Assembly (NCBI GenBank): GCA_003164095.1
Contig: PLRX01000148.1
Location: 1 to 52,171 of the forward strand
Length of the DNA stretch: 52,171 bases
Source of the DNA: Acidimicrobiaceae bacterium
GTDB taxonomy: Bacteria; Actinomycetota; Acidimicrobiia; Acidimicrobiales; RAAP-2
Direction: 5' to 3'
In this document: positions 31,508 to 42,277 of the stretch, one piece after another
How positions within the stretch are numbered: the stretch's first letter is position 1
Layout of the letters: each line of letters begins with the position of its first letter
Notes under the pieces: generated by a model
Database searches by the model: none
Seen by the model: the letters and a program-made list of their open reading frames with translations, nothing else
What the model was told of the DNA's origin: nothing
Position numbers and translations under genes: made by a program

Positions 31508-31998
31508 ACGGCTGGTGGACGGTGGCCGTTGGTCCGGGGGCATTCGTGTCCGGAGGGGTCGAGTGGGGATCCGCACAGCGGGCACGGCGGGCGCCCGGAC
31601 TCGATGAGGCGCGTGGCCTGGATCGAGAAGGCGGCGGCCTGCTCCCGGGTGATCGACACCCGGGCGATGGCGCCCACCTCGCCCTCGACCACGAGCTCCT
31701 CGATGACCAGGACGACCCGGTCCTCGACTTCGTCGAAGGACACGCCGACGGTCCCGATCGCCCATGCCGGCTCGGTGGGCTCCTCGAGCTCCTGGTCGTC
31801 CGGCAGGTGGCCCGGCCGCTGCTGGTCCTTGACCACGCGTGCCAGGAGGTCGGACATGGCGGCCACCTGCTGCTTCTCGACCTTCAGCGTCAGCAGGGTC
31901 TCACCCTGGCGGCACTGGATCAGGAACAGGCGGCCCCCCACGGGGCCGACGGTGCCGACGCAGAGTCGGTCGGCGGACAGGTCGTAGGCCTCGGTCAC
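31504..31998 (-). CDS. DUF3090 family protein
   Basis: A 164-residue protein of unknown function conserved in actinobacteria. The body has the DUF3090 strands (GTVGPVGGRLFLIQC, WAIGTVGVSFDE, VVLVIEEL) and the tail ends in a small zinc-ribbon-like cluster, CPLCGSPLDPSGHECP (three Cys and one His). It lies between a histidine phosphatase and the SCO1664-type gene; this trio is a recurring actinobacterial neighbourhood. GTG start at 31998. Confidence 0.88.
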   Translation of the reverse strand: MTEAYDLSADRLCVGTVGPVGGRLFLIQCRQGETLLTLKVEKQQVAAMSDLLARVVKDQQRPGHLPDDQELEEPTEPAWAIGTVGVSFDEVEDRVVLVIEELVVEGEVGAIARVSITREQAAAFSIQATRLIESGRPPCPLCGSPLDPSGHECPRTNGHRPPAV

Positions 31999-32026
31999 GT
32001 GCGGGTCCTCCTCGCGATCGGTCCCC

Positions 32027-32689
32027 TCATGCGATGGCCAGTGCCTCGAGGGAGGCGGTGGAGTTCACGGTCAGCACCACGGGGCCGACACCGGTATAGG
32101 CGATGGCCGACACGGAGCACGGGGCCACGGTCAGGCGCTGGAACAGGTCGAGCGGGGTACCCGCCGCCTGGGCCACGACCGCCTTGATCGGGTCGGCGTG
32201 GGACACGGCGACCACCGTCTGGCCGGGATGCAGCGAGACGAGACGGGCGAGCGCCGAGGCCATGCGGGCCTGCATCTCGATGAACGACTCGCCGGCCGGG
32301 AACCGGAAGCCGCTCGGATTGCGCTGCACGGTCGTCCACTCGGGCTTCTTCGCCAGGTCGGCGAGCTTCTTGCCGGTCCAGGCGCCGAAGTCACACTCGA
32401 GCAGGCCCCGGTCGGACCGTACCCGCAGTCCCAACGCCCGGGCGATCGGGCGGGCAGTCTCCGACGTGCGCTCGAGGGGGGAGGCGTAGACGGCGACGGG
32501 TGCACCGTGCTCCTTCGTCGTCAGCACGCTGATGCGCTCGGCCACCGCCTCGGCCTGGGCCTGCCCCTGTTCGGACAGGTGGAGGCCCGCGGCCCGACCA
32601 GGCAGCACCTTGCCCGTCGTCGGCGTCGTGCCGTGACGGACGAGGAGGACGACCGTGGGTCGGTCAGAGTGCTTTGGTCGGCTGGCCAC
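32027..32689 (-). CDS. Histidine phosphatase (phosphoglycerate mutase-like, MSMEG_4193 type)
   Basis: A 220-residue phosphatase of the RHG superfamily. The phospho-His motif is LLVRHGTTPTTGKVLPG, followed by LSEQGQAQAEAVAERI, ASPLERTSETARPIA and the second histidine in VVAVSHADPIKAV. The branch that sits before DUF3090 and SCO1664-type genes in actinobacteria has no assigned substrate. GTG 32689 overlaps the end of the MMPL gene by 26 bases, so the four genes are probably one operon. Confidence 0.88.
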   Translation of the reverse strand: MASRPKHSDRPTVVLLVRHGTTPTTGKVLPGRAAGLHLSEQGQAQAEAVAERISVLTTKEHGAPVAVYASPLERTSETARPIARALGLRVRSDRGLLECDFGAWTGKKLADLAKKPEWTTVQRNPSGFRFPAGESFIEMQARMASALARLVSLHPGQTVVAVSHADPIKAVVAQAAGTPLDLFQRLTVAPCSVSAIAYTGVGPVVLTVNSTASLEALAIA

Positions 32690-35060
32690 GCCCGCTCACC
32701 GTACTCGGTTCGCAGGCCTCACCGACCGCCCGGGCGGGCCCCGGCGGGTGCCGTGCGGGCCACTCGGGACCGGGCACCAGGCTGCCGTGGTCGCGGTCCT
32801 CGCGGGACAGGCGGGACGGCCACCAGTTCCACCTCCCGAGCAGCACGACGGCCGACGGGACGAGCAGGGTGCGGACTAAGAAGGTGTCGAGCAGGATCCC
32901 CGCAGCCAGTCCGACGCCGATCTCGACGACCTGGGTGTTGCCGGTGGCGGTCAGCACGCCGAAGGTCCCGGCCAGGATCAGCCCGGCCGACGTGACGGTG
33001 GTACCGGTGGCTTCGACGGCGTGCCGTACGGCCACCTTCAGGGGTGCGAAGTGGGCCTCTTCGCGGATCCTCGTCATGACGAGGATGTTGTAGTCCTGGC
33101 CCAACGCCATGATGAAGATGAACATGAAGAACGGCAGGACGAAGTTGATCCCGTCCTGGCCGCCGATGACGACGAAGACCAACACGGCGAACCCCAGTGA
33201 CGCGAGGTAGGAGAGTGCCACGCTGGCGACGAGGTAGAGCGGGGCGACCAGGCTGCGCAGGACGATGCCCAGCAGGATGGCGAGCACCAGCATGACGATG
33301 GGGATGATGCGCATCAGGTCATGCACCGACAGGCCACCGACATCGGCCGCCACTGCGGCATAGCCGTCCACTCCGGTGGCCGTCGCCCCGATGGCGGTGC
33401 CGATCCTCGACACCACGTCCCGCACGGCGGGCATCGCCGACGCGGCGGCCGTACTCGTTGAGGACCCGGCCGACAGCGATGTGGGGAATTGCAGGGTACG
33501 GCCGTCGGCGCTGATGAAGTCGGGGGACGACTTATAGGCCTCGTAGGCGGCCAGGCTCCCGGTGTAGCCGACTGGGGGTGACTCCGGCAGCGAGCCAGCA
33601 GGTCCGGCGTCGGCCAACTGCTGGTGGGCGTCGGCCAGCCCGGCCGCCGTCACCGTGGTGCCATTCGGGTCGAGGGGCCCCGTGACCGATGTGAACTGCC
33701 CGGAGGAACGCAGCTCAGCGGCCGCCGTGGTCAGCACGTCCGGATCGTCCCAGACGGAGGCCGGCAGTCGGAAGAGGACGTCGGTCGGGTCTGACTCGGC
33801 GGTCGGGTAGTGCGCTGCCAACAGCGCCTGGCCCTTCGCCGAGTCGGCGGCCGCCGGAACGGCCTGGTTGTCGAAGCCGGTAGGGGAGTAGGCCAACATG
33901 GCCAGTGCCAGCCCACCGAGGATGACCAGACCGGACACCAGCGTCAGCACGGGCCGGCTGACGACCCTGGCCGCGATCTGGCCCCACATCCCCCGCTTCA
34001 CCTGTCCGGCGACCGGGACTCGGGGCCAGAAGACGGCCCGGCCGCAGATGGCCAGGAGCGCTGGCAGCAGGGTCAGGTTGGCGAACAGTGCCATGGCGAT
34101 GCCGATGGCCAGGGCGGGTCCGAAGCCCTTGTACAGGCCGAAGGTGGCGATCACGACCGTGGCGAGAGCGGCGATGACGGTCAGCCCGGAGAAGGTGATC
34201 GACTCACCGACCTTGGCCAGCGAGAAGGCGACAGCGTCGTGGGCCGCGAGACCACGGCGGATCTCCTCGCGCACGCGGAAGATCAGGAAGAGCCCGTAGT
34301 CGGTGCCCGCCCCGAGCATCACGACCACCAGGAGGATCGGCGTCAGGTCGGACACCTGCACGCCGACGTGGGACGAGGCGGCAATGAGCGGTTCGGCGGC
34401 GATCAGGGCCACCCCGGAGGGCAGGAGAGCGATGAACGGTGCGAGCAGTGCCCTGAAGGTGAAGAAGAGGAGTAGGAGGATGAACAGCACTGACAGGATC
34501 TCGGTCAGCTTCTGGGTCTTCGACTGCTGCGTCTGCTGGTCCACGGCCTGTGCGGCTTCGCCCGTCAGGTGGACGGCGAGTCCGGGCGGGACGCCGGACG
34601 AGGCGAATGTCCGGCGGATGTCGGCCATGGTGCGGACTGCCGCCTGCGAGGTCGACCCGGGTGGCAGGTCGACGCTCACCACGGCCTGGCGGGCCCGACC
34701 GTCGGCCGACACGCCCTGGTCGCTGACGCTCGTCACCAGTGGGATCTTCGCGATGGCGGCCTCGACCTTGGCGATGGCGGCTTCGTCTGCCGCCGAGAGT
34801 CGCCCGGAGTCCGTTGCCGCCACCAGCACGGCCTGTGATGTCGTACCCGTCCGGAAGGGGGCGGCCAGGCTGTCCGCCTGCACGCTGGGCTCGGTGGACG
34901 GCAGGAACTGGGAGTTGCTGCTCTTCTCGACGCTCGAGATCCCGGGCAGCCCGAAGGTGAGTGCGACGGTGCCCACGACCCAGGCCACGACGATCAGCCA
35001 GCGGAAGCGGACCGTGAAGCGCCCGAGGGAGGCAAAGGAGACACGGCGTTCGGACGACAA
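32664..35060 (-). CDS. MMPL/RND-family membrane transporter
   Basis: A 798-residue exporter with 12 predicted helices in two halves, each with a large extracytoplasmic domain after the first helix. The MMPL signatures are GAGTDYGLFLIFRVREE in the first half and GQDYNILVMTRIREE in the second. The family moves lipids or hydrophobic compounds using the proton gradient. The only start near the conserved N terminus is TTG 35060 (FTVRFRWLIVVAWVVG follows). TAGTCT ends seven bases before it, so a leaderless TTG transcript is plausible. Confidence 0.9.
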   Translation of the reverse strand: MSSERRVSFASLGRFTVRFRWLIVVAWVVGTVALTFGLPGISSVEKSSNSQFLPSTEPSVQADSLAAPFRTGTTSQAVLVAATDSGRLSAADEAAIAKVEAAIAKIPLVTSVSDQGVSADGRARQAVVSVDLPPGSTSQAAVRTMADIRRTFASSGVPPGLAVHLTGEAAQAVDQQTQQSKTQKLTEILSVLFILLLLFFTFRALLAPFIALLPSGVALIAAEPLIAASSHVGVQVSDLTPILLVVVMLGAGTDYGLFLIFRVREEIRRGLAAHDAVAFSLAKVGESITFSGLTVIAALATVVIATFGLYKGFGPALAIGIAMALFANLTLLPALLAICGRAVFWPRVPVAGQVKRGMWGQIAARVVSRPVLTLVSGLVILGGLALAMLAYSPTGFDNQAVPAAADSAKGQALLAAHYPTAESDPTDVLFRLPASVWDDPDVLTTAAAELRSSGQFTSVTGPLDPNGTTVTAAGLADAHQQLADAGPAGSLPESPPVGYTGSLAAYEAYKSSPDFISADGRTLQFPTSLSAGSSTSTAAASAMPAVRDVVSRIGTAIGATATGVDGYAAVAADVGGLSVHDLMRIIPIVMLVLAILLGIVLRSLVAPLYLVASVALSYLASLGFAVLVFVVIGGQDGINFVLPFFMFIFIMALGQDYNILVMTRIREEAHFAPLKVAVRHAVEATGTTVTSAGLILAGTFGVLTATGNTQVVEIGVGLAAGILLDTFLVRTLLVPSAVVLLGRWNWWPSRLSREDRDHGSLVPGPEWPARHPPGPARAVGEACEPSTVSGRGQPTKAL

Positions 35061-35067
35061 GGCGTCC

Positions 35068-35073
35068 AGACTA
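35068..35073 (-). promoter_or_regulatory. Candidate -10 for a leaderless MMPL transcript
   Basis: TAGTCT on the minus strand, followed by seven bases and then the TTG start. No convincing -35. Two TAATTC direct repeats 11 bases apart (35111-35116 and 35122-35127, plus strand) lie upstream and could be an operator. Confidence 0.35.
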
Positions 35074-35174
35074 GGTCCCGACCCTGCCTCCAGGTGGTCG
35101 GGGAATGGGGTAATTCGGCCCTAATTCCCGCGACGTCCGGCACCCGGGGCCATGTCGTCCCTTCTGGGCGCAGG

Positions 35175-36302
35175 TCAGCTGGTGGGTGCCGGCAGGCGAC
35201 GCGGCATCGGGACCGCCGTCTCGGGCCAGCGCTTCCGGCTCACCCCGGCCAGGCGACGGAGCAGGGCGATGGCCGCGGGGTCGTCGTCGCCCGGGCGGGT
35301 CTCGACGGCGCCGTCGGCGATCATCCCGTCGAGCAGCTCCCGACCCTTGTCGGTCCGGACGATGGTGAGCGTCCAATCGTGGAAGGACCCGATGCCACCC
35401 GTCGAGATGTCAGCGTGCTCGGCGGCGAAGTCGGGACACGACGTGCAGCCCTCGCGGGTCCAGGCCTGGGCCTCCTTGAGCGGGATCTCGTGGAACCCGC
35501 CGTCCCTGGTCCAGACCTGGAAGACGCCCTTGATGTTCATCTTGGCGATGTCGGCGCGGGCGATCCCGTACTTGGCCTCGAACAACTCGGGGAAGATGGC
35601 GTCATCGAACGTCTTCGAGCACAGGAGCCCGATGGTCAATGACAGGCGTCGGGCGATCTTGCCGGCCTTGCGGGCCTGCATCATCGGCGGAGCCGAGGCC
35701 TGGCAGCCCATGCCGACCAGTGCGATGCGCTCGGCGCCGCCCTCGATGGCCAGCGGATAGGCGAGGGGGTTGGCCGAGTACGTGTAGCGGGACCCGGCTG
35801 CCGTCAGGACCTGCTCCCGCGTGGTCGCCACGGTCGGCCTCGCCTTCCAGGTGGATCCGTCCCCCTCGAGGTCGGACACCAGCGCGGCATCGATGACATC
35901 GTGCTCGAGAGCCCAGATCAGCAGGGCCGAGACGAGGCCGCCGTCCTGGCCGGCCTCGTGGACCTGGGGGTCGGTGGCGCGGACCAGCAGGATGTCCGAC
36001 GAAATGCCGGCCACCTCCTCGTCGGTGCGCTCGCGCCCATGGACATGGTTGTCGATCTCGGGCTCCCACATGCGGAACCGCGGACACGCCCGGGTGCACA
36101 TCGTGCAGCCCTTGACCCCGTGGGTGCAGCTGTCCGGGCCGCCGTCAGCATCGATGTGGAACGGCTTGTACCTGCCGCCGGTGTCGTCGTAGGAGAGGAC
36201 GTCGTAGGGGCACGCCACTACGCACGCTGCGCATCCGGTGCACAGGCCCGACGTCACGACCTCGGTGAGCAGTTCGGTCCAGTGCGGCTTCTCGGGCGGC
36301 AT
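35175..36302 (-). CDS. FrhB-like F420/flavin oxidoreductase with two 4Fe-4S clusters
   Basis: A 375-residue protein of the coenzyme F420 hydrogenase/dehydrogenase beta-subunit family. Ferredoxin cysteines are at 21, 24, 27, 31 (LCTGCAACVVACP) and 59, 66, 69, 73 (CTHGVKGCTMCTRACP). The flavin/F420 domain follows with GQDGGLVSALLIWALE, ALVGMGCQASAPPM, TIGLLCSK and TREGCTSCPDFAAEHADIS. Members include F420-reducing enzymes and chlorophyll-type reductases, so the partner is unknown; F420 is common in actinobacteria. ATG 36302 gives the compact family start. The gene stands alone, 114 bases from the MMPL start. Confidence 0.85.
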   Translation of the reverse strand: MPPEKPHWTELLTEVVTSGLCTGCAACVVACPYDVLSYDDTGGRYKPFHIDADGGPDSCTHGVKGCTMCTRACPRFRMWEPEIDNHVHGRERTDEEVAGISSDILLVRATDPQVHEAGQDGGLVSALLIWALEHDVIDAALVSDLEGDGSTWKARPTVATTREQVLTAAGSRYTYSANPLAYPLAIEGGAERIALVGMGCQASAPPMMQARKAGKIARRLSLTIGLLCSKTFDDAIFPELFEAKYGIARADIAKMNIKGVFQVWTRDGGFHEIPLKEAQAWTREGCTSCPDFAAEHADISTGGIGSFHDWTLTIVRTDKGRELLDGMIADGAVETRPGDDDPAAIALLRRLAGVSRKRWPETAVPMPRRLPAPTS

Positions 36303-36394
36303 GGGGGACACCCTACTGTCCGACTCCGTCGCCGCCGCGACCCGACGGTGCTGTCGGTCGACGGCTGGCTGTGCGCAGTGACTACCCTCGCATC

Positions 36395-37180
36395 GTGCCC
36401 GAACTGGTCGAGGTGGAGCGCTACCGGACCCTCGCCGAGGAGGCGCTGGACCGGACCATCTCCGCCGTCGTCTCGTCCGACGCCTGGTTCCTGAAAGGCG
36501 GCGCAACGGCCCCGGTACTCGAGGCCGCCCTGGTGGGCCGCCGGCTCACGGACGCCCGGCGGATCGGCAAGCTGCTCCTGCTCGACATCGACGATGGGCA
36601 GGTCGTCGGTGTGCGTTTCGGCATGACGGGCTCGCTCCTCGTCGACGGTGCCGACCCCGTTGGACGCCTCCTCTACTCGCCCACCCGCTACGACCCGCAA
36701 TGGGACCGCTGGTCGGTGACGTTCGTCGACGGTGGCCGCCTCGTGGTCCACGACCCGCGCCGGCTCGGAGGGGTCTCCTTGGATCCCGACCTGTCCCACC
36801 TGGGCCCGGACGCGGCGTCACTGAGCGTCGCCGGCCTGGCGCGGTCTCTGGCCGGCTCGTCGGCCCCGCTCAAGGCCCGGCTGCTCGACCAGGCACGCGT
36901 GGCCGGCATCGGCAACCTCATCGCCGACGAGGTGCTGTGGCGGGCCGGGCTGTCGCCGTTGCGCCCAGCCTCGTCGTTGACCCCGCCAGAGGTTCGGCGA
37001 CTCCACCGGCACCTCGGGCGCACCCTGATCGACCTGACCGATCGGGGCGGCTCGCACCTCGGCAACCTCATGGACGAGCGGCACATCGGTGGCATCTGTC
37101 CGAAGGACGGGACACCGCTGGCCCGGTCGACGGTCGGTGGACGGACGACGTGGTGGTGCCCTGCGCATCAGGTCGCCTGA
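36395..37180 (+). CDS. Fpg/Nei-family DNA glycosylase
   Basis: Base-excision repair glycosylase/AP lyase, 261 residues. GTG 36395 is chosen because removal of the initiator exposes Pro-Glu-Leu-Val-Glu-Val-Glu, the catalytic N terminus of the family (Pro2, Glu3). The H2TH region is DQARVAGIGNLIADEVLWRAGLSP. The C-terminal zinc ribbon is altered: CPKDG replaces the first CxxC and CPAHQ the second, leaving Cys-Asp and Cys-His as possible ligands. The GGRTTWWCP loop with the DNA-binding Arg is intact. Lesion preference (8-oxoG or oxidised pyrimidine) cannot be read. Confidence 0.88.
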   Translation: MPELVEVERYRTLAEEALDRTISAVVSSDAWFLKGGATAPVLEAALVGRRLTDARRIGKLLLLDIDDGQVVGVRFGMTGSLLVDGADPVGRLLYSPTRYDPQWDRWSVTFVDGGRLVVHDPRRLGGVSLDPDLSHLGPDAASLSVAGLARSLAGSSAPLKARLLDQARVAGIGNLIADEVLWRAGLSPLRPASSLTPPEVRRLHRHLGRTLIDLTDRGGSHLGNLMDERHIGGICPKDGTPLARSTVGGRTTWWCPAHQVA

Positions 37181-37229
37181 CCACGTGGACCTGTCAGCTC
37201 AGATCCGTCGTGGGTCCGCCTGCCCCAGC

Positions 37230-38750
37230 TCAGTCCCGGGGGACCGGCTCCGGCGGGGCCTGGCTGCCCAGGCCGGGCTCCTGGCCGAACGGCGGGAGGG
37301 GCGTGAAACGCCACCCCGGGTCGTCGTCGGATCGACCGGTGCGGGCGAGTTCCCACCCGTCGTAGGTCTTCATCCGGTGGTGGTGCCGGCACAGGAGCGC
37401 GAGGTTGTCGATCTCGGTCGGACCGCCCTGCTCCATGGGGACCACGTGGTCGATCTCCAGGCTGTAGGCGACGCCGCAGCCGGGGACGACGCAGCACCGG
37501 TCACGGAATGCGAGTGCCGTACGCAGCTGACTGTTGATGGTCCTTCCGAGGTGGGAGACGGCGCGGATGTCGCCGGACTCGGTGAAGACGAGGTTGACGA
37601 ATGCGTCGTCGATGAGACCGGCGACGACCGGCACGGGGACGGGCCCGTGACCGTCCAGCTCGCACAACTCACCCGGCCCGATGCGCCCGCGACGCAGCGC
37701 CTCGAGATCGACCCGGACCATGATGGTCGCCGGTGGGGCTGCCGTGATCAGGTCGTCGGCACCGTCGAGGTCCGTGGCGCCTTCGTTGGGAACGGATCCG
37801 GCGGGATCGGGCGCGTGGGCCGAGACCGACGGTTCGTCCAGGCCGGGGAGGGCACCCGGGCGGTCCGGTGCGCGGACGCCGCTCCGGCCCGAACGGGCCT
37901 TCGCCGTCCGGTGTCGCCGACCGTCGAGCAGGAGGAACAGGGCGTCAGCGCGCAGTGCGGCCTCGGGCTCGGGAACAGGACCCGGCGCACCCTTCGGGAG
38001 CTGTGCAGCCGCATCCCTGGCTGCCGCCCGCCTGTCGTCGCGCAGGCGGTTGGCCACAGGCCCGAGGGCGGCCAGCAGCCGCGCCCCTCGCTCCGCGGAG
38101 TCGCGCCCCTGGAAGCAGAACGCCCCATCGGGGTCGGTCCAGGAGCGGAAGTACCGCTCGGCGTGGATCCTCCGCTCGGCCGCCATCGGGTCACGGGCGG
38201 CTGAGGCGGCCCGCACCCTCTGGCAGCGTTCCTTCACGACGTGGAGCGGATCGGTGCCGGAGCCGGCCAGCAGCGTCGCCTCCGCATCCGGTTCCGCCGC
38301 AGCCGCATCGGCGATCTCGGCCACCTTGGCCCCCGACAGGGTGCCCTTGCGGAGCGCCTGCTCGGTGGAGGGTAGCTGGGTGAGGCGCTGACCGGTCTGC
38401 AGCGTCCGTTTGGCCTGGCCGGCGCTTCCGCCCTCCAGCTCCGCCAGGAGACCGGCAGGGGAACGGTGGCCCTCCGCCTCCCAGTGACCGGAGGCTGCGA
38501 TCCGGGGTGCGAGGAGCGTCTTGCCCGCCACGACCAGACGCTCCAGCCTGCAGAACGCGCCGTAGAGCGAGGCCGCGTCCGACCCCACCAGGAGCCCGGG
38601 GTCGAGGTCGGCCACGAGCGAGCCCAGTCCATCGGCCAGCGAGGACATCCGGGCGGCGAGGCCGAGGCCGCCGGTCACGGCCCGTGGACCCGACGGCACG
38701 GTCGGCGGGAGTGCGTCGGTGAAGGTGGAGGGGACGGTGGCCAGGGCCAT
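37230..38750 (-). CDS. DUF222-HNH endonuclease family protein
   Basis: A 506-residue protein with the DUF222 helical region (about 30-350; GLLAELEGGSAGQAKRTLQT and TLSGAKVAEIADAAA) and a C-terminal HNH motif, CCVVPGCGVAYSLEIDHVVP then NLALLCRHHHRMK, with the paired zinc cysteines and catalytic histidines. This family is abundant and often multi-copy in actinobacteria (13E12-type); its role is unresolved. ATG 38750 is used. It is divergent from an EVE-domain gene across a 103-base gap that holds a palindrome. Confidence 0.87.
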   Translation of the reverse strand: MALATVPSTFTDALPPTVPSGPRAVTGGLGLAARMSSLADGLGSLVADLDPGLLVGSDAASLYGAFCRLERLVVAGKTLLAPRIAASGHWEAEGHRSPAGLLAELEGGSAGQAKRTLQTGQRLTQLPSTEQALRKGTLSGAKVAEIADAAAAEPDAEATLLAGSGTDPLHVVKERCQRVRAASAARDPMAAERRIHAERYFRSWTDPDGAFCFQGRDSAERGARLLAALGPVANRLRDDRRAAARDAAAQLPKGAPGPVPEPEAALRADALFLLLDGRRHRTAKARSGRSGVRAPDRPGALPGLDEPSVSAHAPDPAGSVPNEGATDLDGADDLITAAPPATIMVRVDLEALRRGRIGPGELCELDGHGPVPVPVVAGLIDDAFVNLVFTESGDIRAVSHLGRTINSQLRTALAFRDRCCVVPGCGVAYSLEIDHVVPMEQGGPTEIDNLALLCRHHHRMKTYDGWELARTGRSDDDPGWRFTPLPPFGQEPGLGSQAPPEPVPRD

Positions 38751-38786
38751 GCGGACATACTCGTCTGGGGGTGTGACGGGATGGGG

Positions 38787-38815
38787 TTGACCGCAGACTA
38801 GTAAGTGCGCATACT
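38787..38815 (+). promoter_or_regulatory. Candidate promoter of the EVE-marR operon
   Basis: TTGACC (38787-38792) and CATACT (38810-38815) are spaced by 17 bases. The predicted start point is near 38822, which is itself an ATG (a 30-codon frame out of phase with the EVE gene), about 32 bases before the EVE start. Confidence 0.5.
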
Positions 38816-38816
38816 A
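38799..38816. promoter_or_regulatory. Palindromic operator candidate overlapping the EVE-marR promoter
   Basis: TAGTAAGTGCGCATACTA is an 18-bp dyad with TAGTA and TACTA arms (7 of 9 pairs match). It covers the spacer and -10 of the promoter above. MarR proteins bind palindromes of this size and usually repress their own operons, and a marR gene is the second gene downstream. Confidence 0.5.
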
Positions 38817-38853
38817 AACGTATGACGATGCTCTGCACCGCCTCGGCCACGGC

Positions 38854-39324
38854 GTGTCGGTGGACGACGGTGCCACCCGGGTCGACATCGATGTCTCGAT
38901 CGACGGGCCGCTGACCGCGTGGCTCGGCGTCGTCTCGGCTGATCACGTGGCCCGGGGGGTGGGAGATGGGATCGCCCAGATAGGACACGGCAAGAAGGGC
39001 GGCCTCGCCCGAATGCGTCCCGGCGACCTCCTCGTCTACTACTCGCCCCGGGACATGTTCGGCGGTTCGGCACTCCGGGCCTTCACCGCGGTGGGCCGGG
39101 TCGTCGACGACGAAGTGTGGCAGGCGGACGAGGGCGGCTTCTGGCCGTGGCGGCGCCGGGTCGACTACGACCCCGATGCGACGACCGTCCCGCTCGCTGC
39201 CGTCCAGGACGATCTGGACCACTGCCGGGACCCGCACTGGGGCTACCGACTCCGCCGGGGCCTGGTGGAGCTGAGCGACCACGACGCGGCCGTCCTGGTC
39301 GACGCACTGACGGCCGGTCGATGA
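38854..39324 (+). CDS. EVE-domain protein
   Basis: A 156-residue protein whose residues from about 20 on are an EVE domain: AWLGVVSADHVARGVGDGIAQIGHGKKGGLARMRPGD (shown in parts) and LLVYYSPRDMFGG are the conserved strands, and FTAVGRVVDDEVWQ follows. EVE domains have a PUA-like fold and are thought to bind modified bases in DNA or RNA. The first ~20 residues are not part of the domain; GTG at 38854 or 38860 is the only nearby start and neither has a ribosome site. The stop overlaps the marR start as ATGA. Confidence 0.85.
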   Translation: MSVDDGATRVDIDVSIDGPLTAWLGVVSADHVARGVGDGIAQIGHGKKGGLARMRPGDLLVYYSPRDMFGGSALRAFTAVGRVVDDEVWQADEGGFWPWRRRVDYDPDATTVPLAAVQDDLDHCRDPHWGYRLRRGLVELSDHDAAVLVDALTAGR

Positions 39325-39779
39325 CTGCCGGACATCGGCTCGGGACAGCCTTCTCCACCGCCGAGGAGAGCACCGGCCTGCTGCTGTGGCGGGTCACCAA
39401 CCGGTGGCAGGCCGCACAGCGGGCGGCGCTCCAGCCATTCGGGCTGACCCACGTCCAGTTCGTCCTGACAGCATCGTTGACGTGGCTCGGGGTCGACGGG
39501 CCCGTGACGCAGAAGCAGCTCGCCGACCACGCCGGCACCGACCCCATGATGACCTCCCAGGTGGTGCGCACCCTGGTCGAGCGGGGACTGGTCGATCGGG
39601 CGCCTCATCCCGATGACGGCCGGGCCTGGGCTCTCTCGGTCACCCCGGACGGTCGGGAGCTGGTGAACCGGGCGATCGTGGCCGTGGGGGCGTGCGACGA
39701 GTCGTTCTTCGGTCGGCTGGGGCCCGAGCGAGGGAGCTTCGCCCGTCACCTGGCGGCACTGGAGCGGCCGCGGGACTGA
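39321..39779 (+). CDS. MarR-family transcriptional regulator
   Basis: A 152-residue winged-helix regulator. The helix-turn-helix is VTQKQLADHAGTDPMMTSQVVRTL and the wing includes DRAPHPDDGRAWALSVTPDG, the standard MarR D-x-R-A motif. It is translationally coupled to the EVE gene. It probably represses this operon through the palindrome at 38799-38816. The inducing ligand is unknown. Confidence 0.9.
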   Translation: MTAGHRLGTAFSTAEESTGLLLWRVTNRWQAAQRAALQPFGLTHVQFVLTASLTWLGVDGPVTQKQLADHAGTDPMMTSQVVRTLVERGLVDRAPHPDDGRAWALSVTPDGRELVNRAIVAVGACDESFFGRLGPERGSFARHLAALERPRD

Positions 39780-39784
39780 GCCGC

Positions 39785-39798
39785 GGGGCGGTCGCCCC
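39785..39798. terminator. Bidirectional dyad between convergent marR and bcp
   Basis: GGGGCG-GT-CGCCCC, a perfect dyad in the 28-base gap between the two stops. The true loop would be larger than two bases, giving a 4-5 bp stem. It could serve both genes. Confidence 0.4.
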
Positions 39799-39807
39799 TG
39801 CGCCGGC

Positions 39808-42205
<2,398 letters not shown>

Positions 42206-42277
42206 GCCCGGGCGACCCGGTCGTAGTCGGGATTCCTCGCCTGACACGTCCGGGCGGCCCGAGTCGGTCGTGGCGCC

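Noticed and set aside
37230-38750. DUF222-HNH gene as part of a mobile element
   Set aside because: No flanking repeats, integrase or transposase are present; the family is often chromosomal in actinobacteria.
38191-39282. Minus-strand open frame over the EVE gene and the HNH gene N terminus
   Set aside because: It has no protein features, and the EVE and HNH frames are well supported.
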